From: Guptibacillus hwajinpoensis
GTDB lineage: Bacteria > Bacillota > Bacilli > Bacillales > Guptibacillaceae
Assembly: GCF_020171785.1 (NCBI RefSeq)
Contig: NZ_JAIVAE010000003.1
Location: 496,001 to 560,000, forward strand
DNA length: 64,000 nucleotides
Reading direction: 5' to 3'
Under the pieces are notes generated by a model. It was given only the letters and a program-made list of their open reading frames with translations. It was not told the DNA's origin and searched no databases. Positions within the stretch are counted from its first letter, which is position 1. Each line of letters starts with the position of its first letter. A program made the position numbers and the translations under genes. Positions 44,621 through 54,236 of the stretch are shown here, piece by piece.

Positions 44621-45718
44621 TTATCTACGATGACCTAAAATATGCTGAGAGTTTGTTAAGAATTGACTTCTAGACTGCTTCATTTGCTCAATTCTTTCTT
44701 CAGCAAGACGGTCTGCCGCTGCATAAGTAGGAATACCATCGCGTTTAGAAATTTCGATAACTTTAGAAATAGTGTCATAAATGCCATCAACGCGCTTCAT
44801 TGCACGATCGCGATTATATCCATAAAGCTCATCCGCAACGTTAATAACACCACCAGCATTGATAACATAGTCTGGCGCATAAACAATACCCATCTCATGA
44901 ATCTGATCACCGTGTGTCGTTTCGCGAAGCTGGTTGTTTGCTGCTCCAGCAATAACTTTTGCTTTAATTTTGCCTATTGTATCGTCATTGATAATTGCAC
45001 CTAGTGCACATGGTGCAAAAATATCACAGTCTACCTCGTAAATGTCTTCTGGATCTACAGCTTTTGCACCGAAGTCAGCTACTGCACGATCAACTGATTC
45101 TTTATTGATATCTGTAACAACTAGAGAAGCTCCTTCTTCATGAAGGTGTTTGCAAAGATTATAGGCAACATTCCCTACACCTTGAACAGCTACTGTTTTA
45201 CCTTGTAAAGAATCTGTACCAAACGCTTCTTTTGCTGCAGCCTTCATTCCTACATAAACACCATAAGCTGTTACAGGAGAAGGGTTACCAGAAGAACCAA
45301 ACGCTGGTGAAATACCCGTTACATATTCTGTTTCTTCATGAATAGTATCCATATCTTGAACAGTAGTACCCACGTCTTCGGCAGTAATGTAACGACCGTT
45401 TAATCCCTGAATATATCGTCCAAATGCCCGGAACATCGCTTCATTTTTGTCTTTACGAGGATCACCGATGATAACTGTTTTTCCTCCGCCAAGATTTAAA
45501 CCTGCTGCAGCATTTTTGTACGTCATTCCTTTGGCTAAACGAAGTGCATCCTCAAATGCAGCTTCTTCAGAAGCGTATGTCCACATTCTTGTTCCGCCGA
45601 GAGCCGGTCCTAGGGTTGTATCATGAATCGCAATAATCGCTTTTAATCCTGAAGCTTTATCTTGACAAACAACCACTTGTTCATAATCGTATTTCTCCAT
45701 ATAAGTAAAAAGTTCCAT
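44621..45718 (-). CDS. bcd: Leucine dehydrogenase (branched-chain amino acids)
   Basis: A 365-residue NAD-dependent amino-acid dehydrogenase that deaminates leucine, valine and isoleucine to their oxo acids, the input for the Bkd complex. The catalytic lysine region is [40 protein letters not shown] (read across residues 40-80), and the NAD motif is [15 protein letters not shown]. The length is typical. The second position in the operon matches B. subtilis. Confidence 0.94.
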   Translation of the reverse strand: MELFTYMEKYDYEQVVVCQDKASGLKAIIAIHDTTLGPALGGTRMWTYASEEAAFEDALRLAKGMTYKNAAAGLNLGGGKTVIIGDPRKDKNEAMFRAFGRYIQGLNGRYITAEDVGTTVQDMDTIHEETEYVTGISPAFGSSGNPSPVTAYGVYVGMKAAAKEAFGTDSLQGKTVAVQGVGNVAYNLCKHLHEEGASLVVTDINKESVDRAVADFGAKAVDPEDIYEVDCDIFAPCALGAIINDDTIGKIKAKVIAGAANNQLRETTHGDQIHEMGIVYAPDYVINAGGVINVADELYGYNRDRAMKRVDGIYDTISKVIEISKRDGIPTYAAADRLAEERIEQMKQSRSQFLTNSQHILGHRR

Positions 45719-45749
45719 CAGTAATCTCCCTCTCTGTTATCCTCTAATT

Positions 45750-46646
45750 TTATTTAGCTGAACTTACTGCAAGCGCGATACTATAAACTTTGCTTTCTGA
45801 ACTATCTGCGCGAGAAGTTAAAACAATTGGCGCTTTAGCGCCAGCGATGACTCCTCCAACTTTTGCATTTGCAAAATAGACAAGTGATTTATACAATGCA
45901 TTCCCTACTTCTATTGAAGGAACAAGAAGGATATCTGCTTTCCCAGCTACTTCACTTTGTATCCCCTTATGCTCTGCTGCTTCTATTGAAATAGCGTTAT
46001 CCAATGCGAGGGGTCCATCAATCACGCATTCAGAAATCTGTTCTCTTCTATTCATCTGAGTTAGCGCCGATGCATCAAGCGTCGCTTGCATAGCTGGATT
46101 AACGACTTCTACTGCGGCTAACGGCACAACTTTGGGGCGCTCAATGCCAATACTTCTCGCAATCGATACCGCGTTATTAACAATTTCCACCTTTTGCGTT
46201 AAATCCGGCTCAATATTCATACCAGAGTCTGTTACAAAAATCAGTCGTTCATATCCTCGAACATCAAATGCGGCTACGTGCGAAAGAACCTTTCCTTTTC
46301 GCAAGCCATATTCTTTATTTAAAACTTCTTTTAAAATGACTGAAGTGGAGACCATTCCTTTCATTAAAACATCGGCATCTCCATTTCGAACGGCTTGAAC
46401 AGCCATTCTCGAAGCCTCTTGATCTGACTCCACATGCACGATTTGAAGAGATGATGATTCAGTTAAACCTTCATCAGTTAACATTCTCTTGATATCTTGC
46501 TTATCACCGTAAAGAATGAATGAAGCCAGTTGTTTCTGAATAGCTTTATGAACCGCTTCAATCACTTCTTTATCTGCAGCAGCAGCAAGTGCAATCGTTT
46601 TGTTAGGTTGTTTGGATACTTCCATTACAAGTTGATCTAGATTCAT
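45750..46646 (-). CDS. ptb: Phosphate butyryltransferase
   Basis: A 298-residue phosphotransacylase that exchanges CoA and phosphate on butyryl- and branched acyl-CoA. It belongs to the PTA/PTB family: the VLMKGMVSTSVILKEVL segment near residue 92, VTDSGMNIEPDLTQK near 140 and the C-terminal GGVIAGAKAPIVLTSRADS. First gene of the bkd operon, directly behind the sigma-54 promoter, with GGAGG nine bases before the ATG. Confidence 0.93.
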   Translation of the reverse strand: MNLDQLVMEVSKQPNKTIALAAAADKEVIEAVHKAIQKQLASFILYGDKQDIKRMLTDEGLTESSSLQIVHVESDQEASRMAVQAVRNGDADVLMKGMVSTSVILKEVLNKEYGLRKGKVLSHVAAFDVRGYERLIFVTDSGMNIEPDLTQKVEIVNNAVSIARSIGIERPKVVPLAAVEVVNPAMQATLDASALTQMNRREQISECVIDGPLALDNAISIEAAEHKGIQSEVAGKADILLVPSIEVGNALYKSLVYFANAKVGGVIAGAKAPIVLTSRADSSESKVYSIALAVSSAK

Positions 46647-46678
46647 TGATGTCCTCCCTCTACGCCATCATACTATTA

Positions 46679-46695
46679 TGCAAGTTCCGTGCCAA
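46679..46695 (-). promoter_or_regulatory. Sigma-54 (SigL) promoter of the bkd operon
   Basis: TTGGCACGGAACTTGCA on the minus strand matches the sigma-54 consensus TTGGCACG-N4-TTGCW exactly, with GG at -24 and GC at -12. The predicted start lies near 46667, about 20 bases before the ptb ATG. BkdR, encoded next door, is the expected activator. Confidence 0.95.
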
Positions 46696-46733
46696 TTCTA
46701 CATTATTGTCATAACAGGGTTTTGAACTGATGG

Positions 46734-46762
46734 ACCACGCAAAAACCTGCACACCACGCAAA
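46734..46762 (-). promoter_or_regulatory. Candidate BkdR upstream activating repeats
   Basis: The 10-base word ACCACGCAAA occurs at 46734-46743 and again at 46753-46762, a 19-base repeat. It lies about 70-95 bases upstream of the predicted sigma-54 start, the distance usual for enhancer sites. It ends exactly at the bkdR stop. Confidence 0.5.
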
Positions 46763-48838
46763 TTATTGCATGCCAGACTTTTCAATACCGTGTTTTTCCA
46801 TCTTGTAGTACAGGTTACGAAGTGACACACCTAAGGCCTTTGCTGTCGCAGTTTTATTTCCCTCATAATGGGCAAGAGTTTGACGAATTGTCTTCTTTTC
46901 AAATTCATCAACTAGCTGAGACAACATTTTGTCAGGGGTTCGTTCGACGAACAGCACATCAGCATCTTTTTTCTCACTCAACAATGATGGGAGATGGTGT
47001 GAATCAATCATCGTTTCAGAGACATCCATATGAATCACAATTCTTCCCAAGACATTCTCAAACTCCCTAACATTACCTGGCCAATCATAAGATTTTAAAT
47101 AGTCAACAGCACCATCCGTTATCCCTTTAACATTTCTCCCATAGTCTTGATTAATTTTTGTAAGTAAATGCTTTGCAAGGGCGGTAATATCTTCTTTCCG
47201 CTGTCTCAAAGGAGCTATTTGAATCGGCAGTCGATTTAATCGATAGTATAAATCTTCCCTAAATGAACCATCGATTATTCTTTTCTCCAGTTTCGCATTT
47301 GTTGCTGCAATTATTCTTACATTAATTGAAATTGGCTTCGCTCCACCTACTCGAACTATTTCTCGCTCCTGAAGAACACGAAGAAGCTTTGCCTGAGTAC
47401 CTAGAGATACCTCCCCTATTTCATCAAGGAATATACTCCCACCATTCGCCTCTTCAAAAAGCCCTCGTTTACCACCCTGCCTAGCACCTGAAAACGCGCC
47501 ATCTTCATAACCAAAAAGTTCACTTTCAAATAAGGATTCAGAAATAGCAGCACAGTTCACTCTGACAAATTTGTTATACTTACGATCACTTGCATTATGT
47601 ATGGCATGGGCAAATAGTTCCTTACCTGTTCCAGATTCACCACGAAGAAGAACAGTTGCTGGCGTCGAGGCTGCCAGTTTCGCTTGTTGTACAGAAAAAG
47701 TCATTTCCTCTGATTTCCCGATAATGTCTTCAAAGGAATACTTTGCTTCAAGTGTTCTAATTATTTGTCTCGCTCGTTGAAGTTGATTGTTCAAAGAGTG
47801 TAGTTCTGAAATGTCATGAATCACACCGACACTTCCTTTTAAGAGACCATCCACTATAACCGGCGACACATTAACAACAACTTCTCTTTTTGCGGGACCA
47901 ACTTTCATTTGTACGCCACGCACTGGTTTTCTCGTTCTGAGTACACGCATGTGCATGCTTTCACCTTCAGAAATATCCGTATTCGCCGGTTTTCCAATTA
48001 CTTCTTCCCGTTGAAGACCGGTTAATCTTGTGTAGGCAGGGTTAATCATAAGTCCTTTCCCAGTTTCATCCACTACTGAGATTGCCTCGTCAGAAGACTG
48101 TATAATAGCTTCCAACATGGATTGAACACTTTTTAAATTTGTTACTTCTTGCGCCATCTGTTCAATTGCGGTCATATCTTTAAAAACAGCCAAAGCTCCT
48201 ATACGTTTTCCTTCATCATTAAACATTGGAATTCTCGTGGTAATAATTTTCTTACCATTAGGTAGTAACTGTTCTTTATTAATCTCCGCTTTTCCAGATG
48301 AAAGGACGCGCGGTAGTCTACTTGAAGCCATAAGAGACCCAATTATTTTTCCATCGGCGAGCTCTTTGCTAATTCCCGTTATTTTCTCAGCACTTCGATT
48401 AAATAAAGTTACTTCCTCATGCACATTTACTGCAATCATGCCATCATGTGTTGAATCTAAAATAATTTCTTGTTGTTTGGATTGATCTCGTAACGTATCA
48501 ATTAATATTTCTTTTTCTTCAATAAGTTTTAAAACAATATTAGCGACCGATCCCGGAATGAGGACAGTATGCTTTTCTCGCCTGTCTCTTATTTCTTCAA
48601 AAACCGCTTCATCCCCGGTAGCTTCTACAATGACATCGATTTCAAATTGATTTAATGCTACTTTCCAATCTTCAAATACAGCTATTCCACTATTACGAGC
48701 TTTAAGAATACCAGGCGCCCCCTGGTAACAATCCACCATCGCAATAACTTTCATCATTTTAGTTTCCTGCAAAATCTGCAAAAGCGCCAATCCGCCTCTT
48801 CCAGCACCTACAATCATACATGTTCGCAACTTTTTCAT
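46763..48838 (-). CDS. bkdR: Sigma-54-dependent activator BkdR
   Basis: A 691-residue activator of the bkd operon. An N-terminal Rossmann-like region ([18 protein letters not shown], residues 6-23, continuing to about 110) is followed by two PAS domains (about 125-235 and 245-355). The AAA+ domain comes next, with Walker A GESGTGKE, the sigma-54 loop GAFSGA, Walker [11 protein letters not shown] and the arginine-finger region. A C-terminal Fis-type helix-turn-helix ends it ([20 protein letters not shown]). The loop is GAFSGA rather than GAFTGA. GGTG before the ATG at 48838 supports that start over 48856. Confidence 0.92.
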   Translation of the reverse strand: MKKLRTCMIVGAGRGGLALLQILQETKMMKVIAMVDCYQGAPGILKARNSGIAVFEDWKVALNQFEIDVIVEATGDEAVFEEIRDRREKHTVLIPGSVANIVLKLIEEKEILIDTLRDQSKQQEIILDSTHDGMIAVNVHEEVTLFNRSAEKITGISKELADGKIIGSLMASSRLPRVLSSGKAEINKEQLLPNGKKIITTRIPMFNDEGKRIGALAVFKDMTAIEQMAQEVTNLKSVQSMLEAIIQSSDEAISVVDETGKGLMINPAYTRLTGLQREEVIGKPANTDISEGESMHMRVLRTRKPVRGVQMKVGPAKREVVVNVSPVIVDGLLKGSVGVIHDISELHSLNNQLQRARQIIRTLEAKYSFEDIIGKSEEMTFSVQQAKLAASTPATVLLRGESGTGKELFAHAIHNASDRKYNKFVRVNCAAISESLFESELFGYEDGAFSGARQGGKRGLFEEANGGSIFLDEIGEVSLGTQAKLLRVLQEREIVRVGGAKPISINVRIIAATNAKLEKRIIDGSFREDLYYRLNRLPIQIAPLRQRKEDITALAKHLLTKINQDYGRNVKGITDGAVDYLKSYDWPGNVREFENVLGRIVIHMDVSETMIDSHHLPSLLSEKKDADVLFVERTPDKMLSQLVDEFEKKTIRQTLAHYEGNKTATAKALGVSLRNLYYKMEKHGIEKSGMQ

Positions 48839-48950
48839 CACCTGCACCCTATACATGCAATATATTTCATACTAATCATACATCTCTTTTTTAATTTTGA
48901 CAAATTATGCACGGTTCTTTTTATCGTTTTATGTAAGTTGCAAACACTAA

Positions 48951-48979
48951 TGGACACTTCATTCCTACTTCGCTACAAT
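48951..48979 (+). promoter_or_regulatory. Predicted sigma-A promoter of yqzF
   Basis: TGGACA (48951-48956) and TACAAT (48974-48979) are 17 bases apart, about 35 bases before the yqzF start. Confidence 0.55.
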
Positions 48980-49013
48980 AGCACTAGTGATGTGTAGAAA
49001 GGGTGCACCAGTA

Positions 49014-49253
49014 ATGAGGTTAGTTGCTTTACTTGTCGTATTAATTCCAGGAATCATCGGCGTTATCGGTATTAAATTAATGAGAGATGTTCTTTTCGGA
49101 GTAGTAAACCCACCGTTCACTTCTCTTGTTGTTCAATTTATCCTTGGACTCATATTCCTTATCGCTGGCCTCGCTTTCGTTGGTGGATTTATTTTCTACC
49201 GTGATCGCAAGCGAAATAAAGTACAGCCAAGGTTTTCCTCTAAAAAACAGTAA
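49014..49253 (+). CDS. yqzF: DUF2627 membrane protein YqzF
   Basis: A 79-residue protein with two membrane spans (about residues 4-24 and 38-62) and a basic C-terminus (RDRKRNKVQPRFSSKKQ). It fits DUF2627, known in B. subtilis as YqzF and encoded between spo0A and bkdR. Function unknown. The frame can open nine codons earlier at 48987, but GAAAGGG lies about ten bases before the ATG at 49014. It is transcribed opposite to both neighbours. Confidence 0.82.
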   Translation: MRLVALLVVLIPGIIGVIGIKLMRDVLFGVVNPPFTSLVVQFILGLIFLIAGLAFVGGFIFYRDRKRNKVQPRFSSKKQ

Positions 49254-49313
49254 TCTTTCATTGAAAGATTTCGTAAAAGTACAGGTTCACATTGTAGTAA
49301 TCTCCCAGACATA

Positions 49314-49353
49314 AAAACAAAGCCCACTTCACAAAAGAAGGGGCTTTGTTTTT
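49314..49353 (+). terminator. Terminator after yqzF
   Basis: AAACAAAGCCC, a loop with CTTC/GAAG pairing, and GGGCTTTGTTTTT. Confidence 0.88.
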
Positions 49354-49432
49354 CCAAATTTAATTTGAAGCATTTCACTAAGCTTTCATCAACTCTGAAA
49401 TAGAGATAACTTGATTTATGTTTGAATTCGAA

Positions 49433-50233
49433 TTACCTGCTATGAGAATAATTATCCATGTTGTGCTCAATCCGAAGCTTATCAGCAACCATTGCAATGA
49501 ACTCTGAATTTGTAGGTTTCGCTTTAGACATACTCACAGTATAACCAAATAAGTTTGAAATAGACTCTACATTACCTCGACTCCAAGCAACCTCAATCGC
49601 ATGGCGAATCGCACGTTCTACTCTGGATGAGGTTGTATTGAATTTTTTCGCAATATCAGGATATAGAACCTTCGTGATTGAACCTAATAGTTCAATATCG
49701 TTATAAACCATCGTAATCGCTTCTCTTAAGTACATATAACCTTTAATATGTGCCGGTACCCCGATTTCATGAATAATACTCGTGATGCTCGCATCAAGGT
49801 TTCTAGGGCGACTTTCACGCTGAGGACGCTTATACGAGCCATTACTTGTTGTAAATGTTGTTTTCTTACCACTCACTTGCCTTACATGACTTGCTAAATT
49901 ATCCATATCAAACGGTTTTAGTATAAAGTAGGATGCTCCTAAATCTACTGCTTTTTTCGTTACGTCTTCCTGTCCGAAGGCAGTGAGCATAATAACGCTA
50001 CAAGTATAATTCATTTCTCTTAAACGTTCGAGAACAGCCAGGCCATCTAAATGCGGCATAATTATATCAAGTACAAGGACATCAGGTTCTTGATCTTCAA
50101 GAACTTCTAAGCATTCCTGTCCATTGGAAGCGGTTCCGACTACCTCCATATCCTCTTGTCGTGACATATATTCCTCAATTAAATTCACCAATTCACGATT
50201 ATCATCAGCTAGACATACCTTTATTTTTTGCAC
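49433..50233 (-). CDS. spo0A: Sporulation master regulator Spo0A
   Basis: A 266-residue response regulator that commits the cell to sporulation. The receiver domain has the acidic pocket ADDN (residues 9-12), the phosphorylated Asp in [11 protein letters not shown] near 56 and Lys in ILKPFD near 106. The C-terminal DNA-binding domain contains [19 protein letters not shown] and the recognition helix region [23 protein letters not shown]. The length matches B. subtilis. A sigma-H promoter and a 0A box lie upstream. Confidence 0.96.
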   Translation of the reverse strand: MQKIKVCLADDNRELVNLIEEYMSRQEDMEVVGTASNGQECLEVLEDQEPDVLVLDIIMPHLDGLAVLERLREMNYTCSVIMLTAFGQEDVTKKAVDLGASYFILKPFDMDNLASHVRQVSGKKTTFTTSNGSYKRPQRESRPRNLDASITSIIHEIGVPAHIKGYMYLREAITMVYNDIELLGSITKVLYPDIAKKFNTTSSRVERAIRHAIEVAWSRGNVESISNLFGYTVSMSKAKPTNSEFIAMVADKLRIEHNMDNYSHSR

Positions 50234-50280
50234 GGCTCCGTCTCTCCTTCCACAAGTTTGGTTACCGTAGTAGTATAGAA

Positions 50281-50306
50281 ATTCAACGGAAGTTGTAAAT
50301 TCCCTC
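50281..50306 (-). promoter_or_regulatory. Sigma-H promoter of spo0A
   Basis: On the minus strand AGAGGGAATTT and, 12 bases later, GAATTT match the SigH pattern RnAGGAwWW / RnnGAAT. The promoter lies about 60 bases before the spo0A ATG, as in B. subtilis Ps. Confidence 0.7.
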
Positions 50307-50409
50307 TAAAATTTCTAAAAACATTTAAAAACAATATTTATTCTTCATCATTCTTTAGCATACTTCAATTTACTACACATAACTACATTTTCTGAATAAT
50401 CTTTCAATT

Positions 50410-50417
50410 TTGTCGAA
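50410..50417 (+). promoter_or_regulatory. 0A box upstream of spo0A
   Basis: TTGTCGAA matches the core of the Spo0A-binding box TTTGTCGAA. It lies about 105 bases upstream of the SigH promoter, in the intergenic region with spoIVB. Confidence 0.6.
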
Positions 50418-50456
50418 TTTTCTTCACCCAAAGTATACCATGCTTTGAAAATGAAA

Positions 50457-50497
50457 GAAAGCGAACATTGAGCTTTTTTAGCTCGCTGTTCGCTTTT
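50457..50497 (-). terminator. Terminator overlapping the spoIVB 3' end
   Basis: Read on the minus strand, AAGCGAAC pairs with GTTCGCTT and an inner GAGCT with AGCTC around AAAA, then TTCTTTC. The first arm is inside the spoIVB coding end. Confidence 0.75.
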
Positions 50498-51800
50498 CAT
50501 TACGACTTTCTTCATAAATATTAATACCAGCTTCTTCCAACATCCATTCAATATGAACGCCATAGCCTGAAGTGGAATCATTAACAAACACATGAGTAAC
50601 CGCTCCAATTACTTTTCCATCTTGAATAATGGGGCTTCCACTCATCCCTTGTACAATCCCACCCGTTTCATTTAACAACTGAGGATCAGTTACTTTAATA
50701 ACCATTCCTTTTGTAGCAGGAAACTTCTGAGGAATTGAACTGATCACTTCTACATCATATTCTTTTACCTCACTACCTTTTACTACTGTTAAAATTTTAG
50801 CAGGACCTTCTTTCACTTGATGAGATAGCGCAATCGGCATCGGCTTATCATACAGGCCTTTTTTTACTTCCTGGTTCATTTCTCCAAAAATACCGAAAGG
50901 ACTGTTCCGTGTTATTGTACCAAGCTTTTGATCTGTCTTAGAAAATCTTGCTAGCTTTTCACCAGGGTGACCGTTGCTACCTTTTTCAATTGATGTTACA
51001 GAAGAGGGATAAATCTCTCCCCGATTAACAACGATTGGCTTCTTCGTATCCATATCAGAAATAACATGTCCTAGAGCACCATATTTTTTCGTATCTGGAT
51101 GATAAAATGTTAACGTTCCAACTCCTGCTGCAGAGTCACGAATATACAACCCAATTCTGTATGCTTCATTTTGTTTATCCTTTACAGGAACCAACTTCTT
51201 ACTAAGTTCTTCGTTTTCTCTTACAATCGTCACTTCTAATGCTTGGCCATTATTTGCAGCTTTTTTTACAATTGAGCCAATGTCGCTCATTTTTTGAACG
51301 GCTTGACCATTTATCTTAGTAATAATATCGCCTACTTGAATGTCAGCAATTTCTCCTGGTGACCGATCTCCTTGATTCGTATGAATTAAATGGTGACCAA
51401 CAACAAGTACACCACGCGTGTTTAATTTTACACCAATTGATTGCCCACCAGGTATAACTTTAAAATCAGGAAGAACTTTTACATCAACTTTTTTAATTGG
51501 AATATTTCCAACAGTAAAATCCAGAATATCAGAACCGCTTTTTGCGCCGTTAACCGCAATTTCTTTCCCCGACGGGTTAAGACTTGCCACTTCAGAGCTT
51601 CCAAGCGTTGCAACGGCAGTAGTAACAGAGGATATTGTTGTTTGATCTCCTTCAAACATGATAATCTCATCTGGAATTGATAAAAATAACTGTACTGGTT
51701 TTGAAAAACCAAGTACGATTAAACCTCCAAGGAGAACTACTCCTAACAGCTTCCGAAACATCTCTATCTTCAATCCTTCACTCTCCTCGCTCTTGCTCAC
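50478..51800 (-). CDS. spoIVB: SpoIVB peptidase (S55 family)
   Basis: A 440-residue serine peptidase made in the forespore that triggers pro-sigma-K processing in the mother cell by cutting SpoIVFA. An N-terminal span (about 16-36) is followed by a PDZ domain (about 125-205: [32 protein letters not shown]). The S55 domain holds the catalytic His in GALGHVISD and Ser in [16 protein letters not shown]. The GTG start at 51800 is close to GGAGG; the later TTG/ATG codons near 51773-51761 are alternatives. Confidence 0.93.
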   Translation of the reverse strand: MSKSEESEGLKIEMFRKLLGVVLLGGLIVLGFSKPVQLFLSIPDEIIMFEGDQTTISSVTTAVATLGSSEVASLNPSGKEIAVNGAKSGSDILDFTVGNIPIKKVDVKVLPDFKVIPGGQSIGVKLNTRGVLVVGHHLIHTNQGDRSPGEIADIQVGDIITKINGQAVQKMSDIGSIVKKAANNGQALEVTIVRENEELSKKLVPVKDKQNEAYRIGLYIRDSAAGVGTLTFYHPDTKKYGALGHVISDMDTKKPIVVNRGEIYPSSVTSIEKGSNGHPGEKLARFSKTDQKLGTITRNSPFGIFGEMNQEVKKGLYDKPMPIALSHQVKEGPAKILTVVKGSEVKEYDVEVISSIPQKFPATKGMVIKVTDPQLLNETGGIVQGMSGSPIIQDGKVIGAVTHVFVNDSTSGYGVHIEWMLEEAGINIYEESRNEKRTAS

Positions 51801-51865
51801 ACCTCCAACATGGCTGTATCTATAATTTTGCCTTGAGTGGCCGTTATTATAACCTCTAAAAATGA

Positions 51866-51893
51866 AAATGCTACCCTCAGTTGGATAGCATTA
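51866..51893 (-). terminator. Terminator after recN
   Basis: TGCTATCC, a six-base loop and GGGTAGCA, then TTTTCATTTTT on the minus strand. Confidence 0.85.
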
Positions 51894-51897
51894 CATA

Positions 51898-53595
51898 TCA
51901 TGATTTAATTTGGTTTGCTTGATATAACAATTCTTTTGCATGTTTCTTTGTAAGCTCTGTCATTTCGGCGCCAGCAATCATTCTTCCAAGTTCTTCTATT
52001 TGTTCATCTGTACTTAAATTTCCAACACTTGTCTTTGTTCGACCTTCACCCGTTTCTTCTTTTGAAATATAAAGGTGATGATCAGCCATTGCTGCAACTT
52101 GAGGAAGGTGAGTAATAACAAGTACTTGGGACCCGGCGGAAAGACGCTGTATCTTCTCCGCCATCGCTTGAGCAACCCTTCCACTTACACCAGTATCTAC
52201 TTCGTCAAAAATAATTGATGTAATACCTTGATGTTTTGAAAAGATGGACTTCAACGCCAACATGATACGAGATAACTCGCCACCAGAAGCCGTTTTAGAA
52301 AGTTCCTTAAGCGGCTCGCCTGGATTGGTAGAGATCATAAAATCAATATCATCTTGTCCAGATCGATGAAAAAATTCTTTCTTACTTTCATCTCGGTCAT
52401 TAAAATGAATTGCAAATTCTGTTTTTTCCATATAAAGATCTCTAAGCTCATGGTGAATTGATTCAACAAGCTCACTAGCAACTTTTTTTCGCAGACCGGT
52501 CAAATTATTAGCCTCTACAGTTAAATCAGCCTTAATCCCTTTTAAGTCAGCCTGTAGCTCGTCTACGCGATCTTCTCTGTTTAATAATTCATCTACTTCA
52601 TCTTCAATCGAAGCTGCATATTCCAATATGTCTTCTACAGATTCTCCATACTTTCGCTTTAATAATTGGATTTCGTTTAGTCGTTCTTCTACAAAATCCA
52701 ATCGTGCGGGATCAAATTCAAGTTGATCACGATATGTATTTAATTTACCTGCCGTTTCTTCAAGTAGATAAAATTGATTGGCTACTTCTTCATGGTATCC
52801 CTGTAGTTCTTCATCAAGGTCCGCAACTGACTCGAGTTGTGACATAGCAAGCCCTACCCAGTCTAATCCTTTATTATCTCCATGTAGGGAATCATAAACA
52901 TCCTGAAGAGCAGTATATAGTTTCTCAAAATTACCCAATCGTAATTTCTCGTCCATTAACTGATCATCTTCATTAGGAGAAAGCTCAGCTTTCGTGATTT
53001 CTTCAAGTTGATATTGAATTAAATCCAGCCTATGAGCCATCTGCTGTTCATTCTCAGTTAAATTTTGCATTTGTTGCTGGATTTTTTTGTATCTTTGAAA
53101 GATTTCCCTGTATTCAAAAAGAGCCGGACCAATTGACCGTTCCCCAAACTGATCGAGCAAAGTAAGATGCTTATCAGATTGCATTAAATCCTGATGTTCA
53201 TGCTGACCGTGAATGTCAATAAGTGTTTGACCAATCTCTCGCAAAATTCCAAGCGTCACTAATTTTCCATTTACTCGGCAGATGCTTTTACCTGTATGTG
53301 AAATATCACGGCGCAGTACCACCATGTCATCTGTAAACTCGATTCCGATATCTTCAAGTTTTTGCACTGTTGGATGGTTTGTATCAATATGAAATAACCC
53401 TTCAATTTCTGCTTTTTTCGTTCCATAACGGACGAATTCAGCTGATCCTCTCCCACCAACCAATAGCCCTATGGCATCAATAATGATGGATTTACCAGCA
53501 CCTGTTTCTCCAGTAAGAACGGTTAACCCTCGCTCAAATGAAACGGTAATTGCTTCTATGATCGCAAAATTACGAATGGATAGTTCCGCTAACAT
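51898..53595 (-). CDS. recN: DNA repair protein RecN
   Basis: A 565-residue SMC-like ATPase that gathers DNA ends early in double-strand-break repair. Walker A is LTGETGAGKSIIIDA (residues about 28-42). Long coiled coils occupy about 150-370. The signature region is TASGGELSRIMLALKS and Walker B is IIFDEVDTGVSG, with the VLVITHLPQVAAMADHH switch following. It is slightly shorter than B. subtilis RecN (576). It lies 33 bases downstream of argR, as in B. subtilis, and ends in a terminator. Confidence 0.94.
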   Translation of the reverse strand: MLAELSIRNFAIIEAITVSFERGLTVLTGETGAGKSIIIDAIGLLVGGRGSAEFVRYGTKKAEIEGLFHIDTNHPTVQKLEDIGIEFTDDMVVLRRDISHTGKSICRVNGKLVTLGILREIGQTLIDIHGQHEHQDLMQSDKHLTLLDQFGERSIGPALFEYREIFQRYKKIQQQMQNLTENEQQMAHRLDLIQYQLEEITKAELSPNEDDQLMDEKLRLGNFEKLYTALQDVYDSLHGDNKGLDWVGLAMSQLESVADLDEELQGYHEEVANQFYLLEETAGKLNTYRDQLEFDPARLDFVEERLNEIQLLKRKYGESVEDILEYAASIEDEVDELLNREDRVDELQADLKGIKADLTVEANNLTGLRKKVASELVESIHHELRDLYMEKTEFAIHFNDRDESKKEFFHRSGQDDIDFMISTNPGEPLKELSKTASGGELSRIMLALKSIFSKHQGITSIIFDEVDTGVSGRVAQAMAEKIQRLSAGSQVLVITHLPQVAAMADHHLYISKEETGEGRTKTSVGNLSTDEQIEELGRMIAGAEMTELTKKHAKELLYQANQIKS

Positions 53596-53628
53596 ATTCT
53601 CCCACCTTTAAAGATCCTCATTCATATT

Positions 53629-54078
53629 CTACAGCATATCAATAAACCGTTGTGATAACATCGGGGCCGCATCGGCGCTCTTACATATAATTAGAATCGT
53701 ATCATCTCCGCTTATATTCCCCATAATCTCTTCCCAGTCTAGATTATCGATTAGAGCACCGATAGCATTAGCGTTACCAGGAAGCGTTTTCATTACAATA
53801 AGATGATCCGCATGATCAATACTAATAAACGCGTCTGTTAAAGTTCTTTTTAATTTTTGCAGCGGGTTAAAGCGCTGATCTGCTGGCAAACTGTATTTAT
53901 ATCTGCCGTCGATTGTTGGAACTTTAACAAGATGAAGCTCTTTAATATCTCTCGAAACAGTTGCTTGCGTAACGTTGAATCCTGCACTTTTAAGACAATA
54001 GACAAGCTCATCCTGCGTCTCTACATCTTGATTGGCAATCATTTCACGTATCTTGATATGACGTTGTCCTTTATTCAT
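53629..54078 (-). CDS. argR: Arginine repressor ArgR/AhrC
   Basis: A 149-residue hexameric regulator that represses arginine synthesis and activates catabolism when arginine binds. The N-terminal winged helix ([43 protein letters not shown] across residues 6-50) has the Ser-Arg-Asp DNA contact. The C-terminal domain has the arginine pocket [15 protein letters not shown] and GDDTILII. The length matches AhrC. An ARG-box-like sequence lies just upstream, so autoregulation is likely. Confidence 0.95.
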   Translation of the reverse strand: MNKGQRHIKIREMIANQDVETQDELVYCLKSAGFNVTQATVSRDIKELHLVKVPTIDGRYKYSLPADQRFNPLQKLKRTLTDAFISIDHADHLIVMKTLPGNANAIGALIDNLDWEEIMGNISGDDTILIICKSADAAPMLSQRFIDML

Positions 54079-54113
54079 TGTATAACCTCCGGCAAGTAAA
54101 ATCTGACAGCCTT

Positions 54114-54165
54114 ATTATATAGTCCTATCTCTCTTTTGTATAGACCCTCATAAATATTCACTTAC
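54114..54165 (-). promoter_or_regulatory. argR promoter with ArgR-box-like site
   Basis: TATACA (54137-54142) and TATAAT (54114-54119) on the minus strand are 17 bases apart. Upstream, AGTGAATATTTATGAG (54147-54162) shares the core GAATATTTAT with the site before artP, in the opposite orientation. Confidence 0.55.
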
Positions 54166-54205
54166 TAAAAGAAAACTTCTCCATTCAGAATTTCGAACAA
54201 CATGA

Positions 54206-54236
54206 ACGAGAAAAAGGACACACATCGTGTATCCTT
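54206..54236 (-). terminator. Terminator after yqxC
   Basis: AAAGGATACAC, GAT, GTGTGTCCTTT, then TT on the minus strand, with one G:U pair. It overlaps the gene end. Confidence 0.8.

Noticed and set aside
50386-50400. CodY-box-like CATTTTCTGAATAAT upstream of spo0A
   Set aside because: Three mismatches to a 15-base AT-rich consensus are expected by chance, and CodY control of spo0A is not established.
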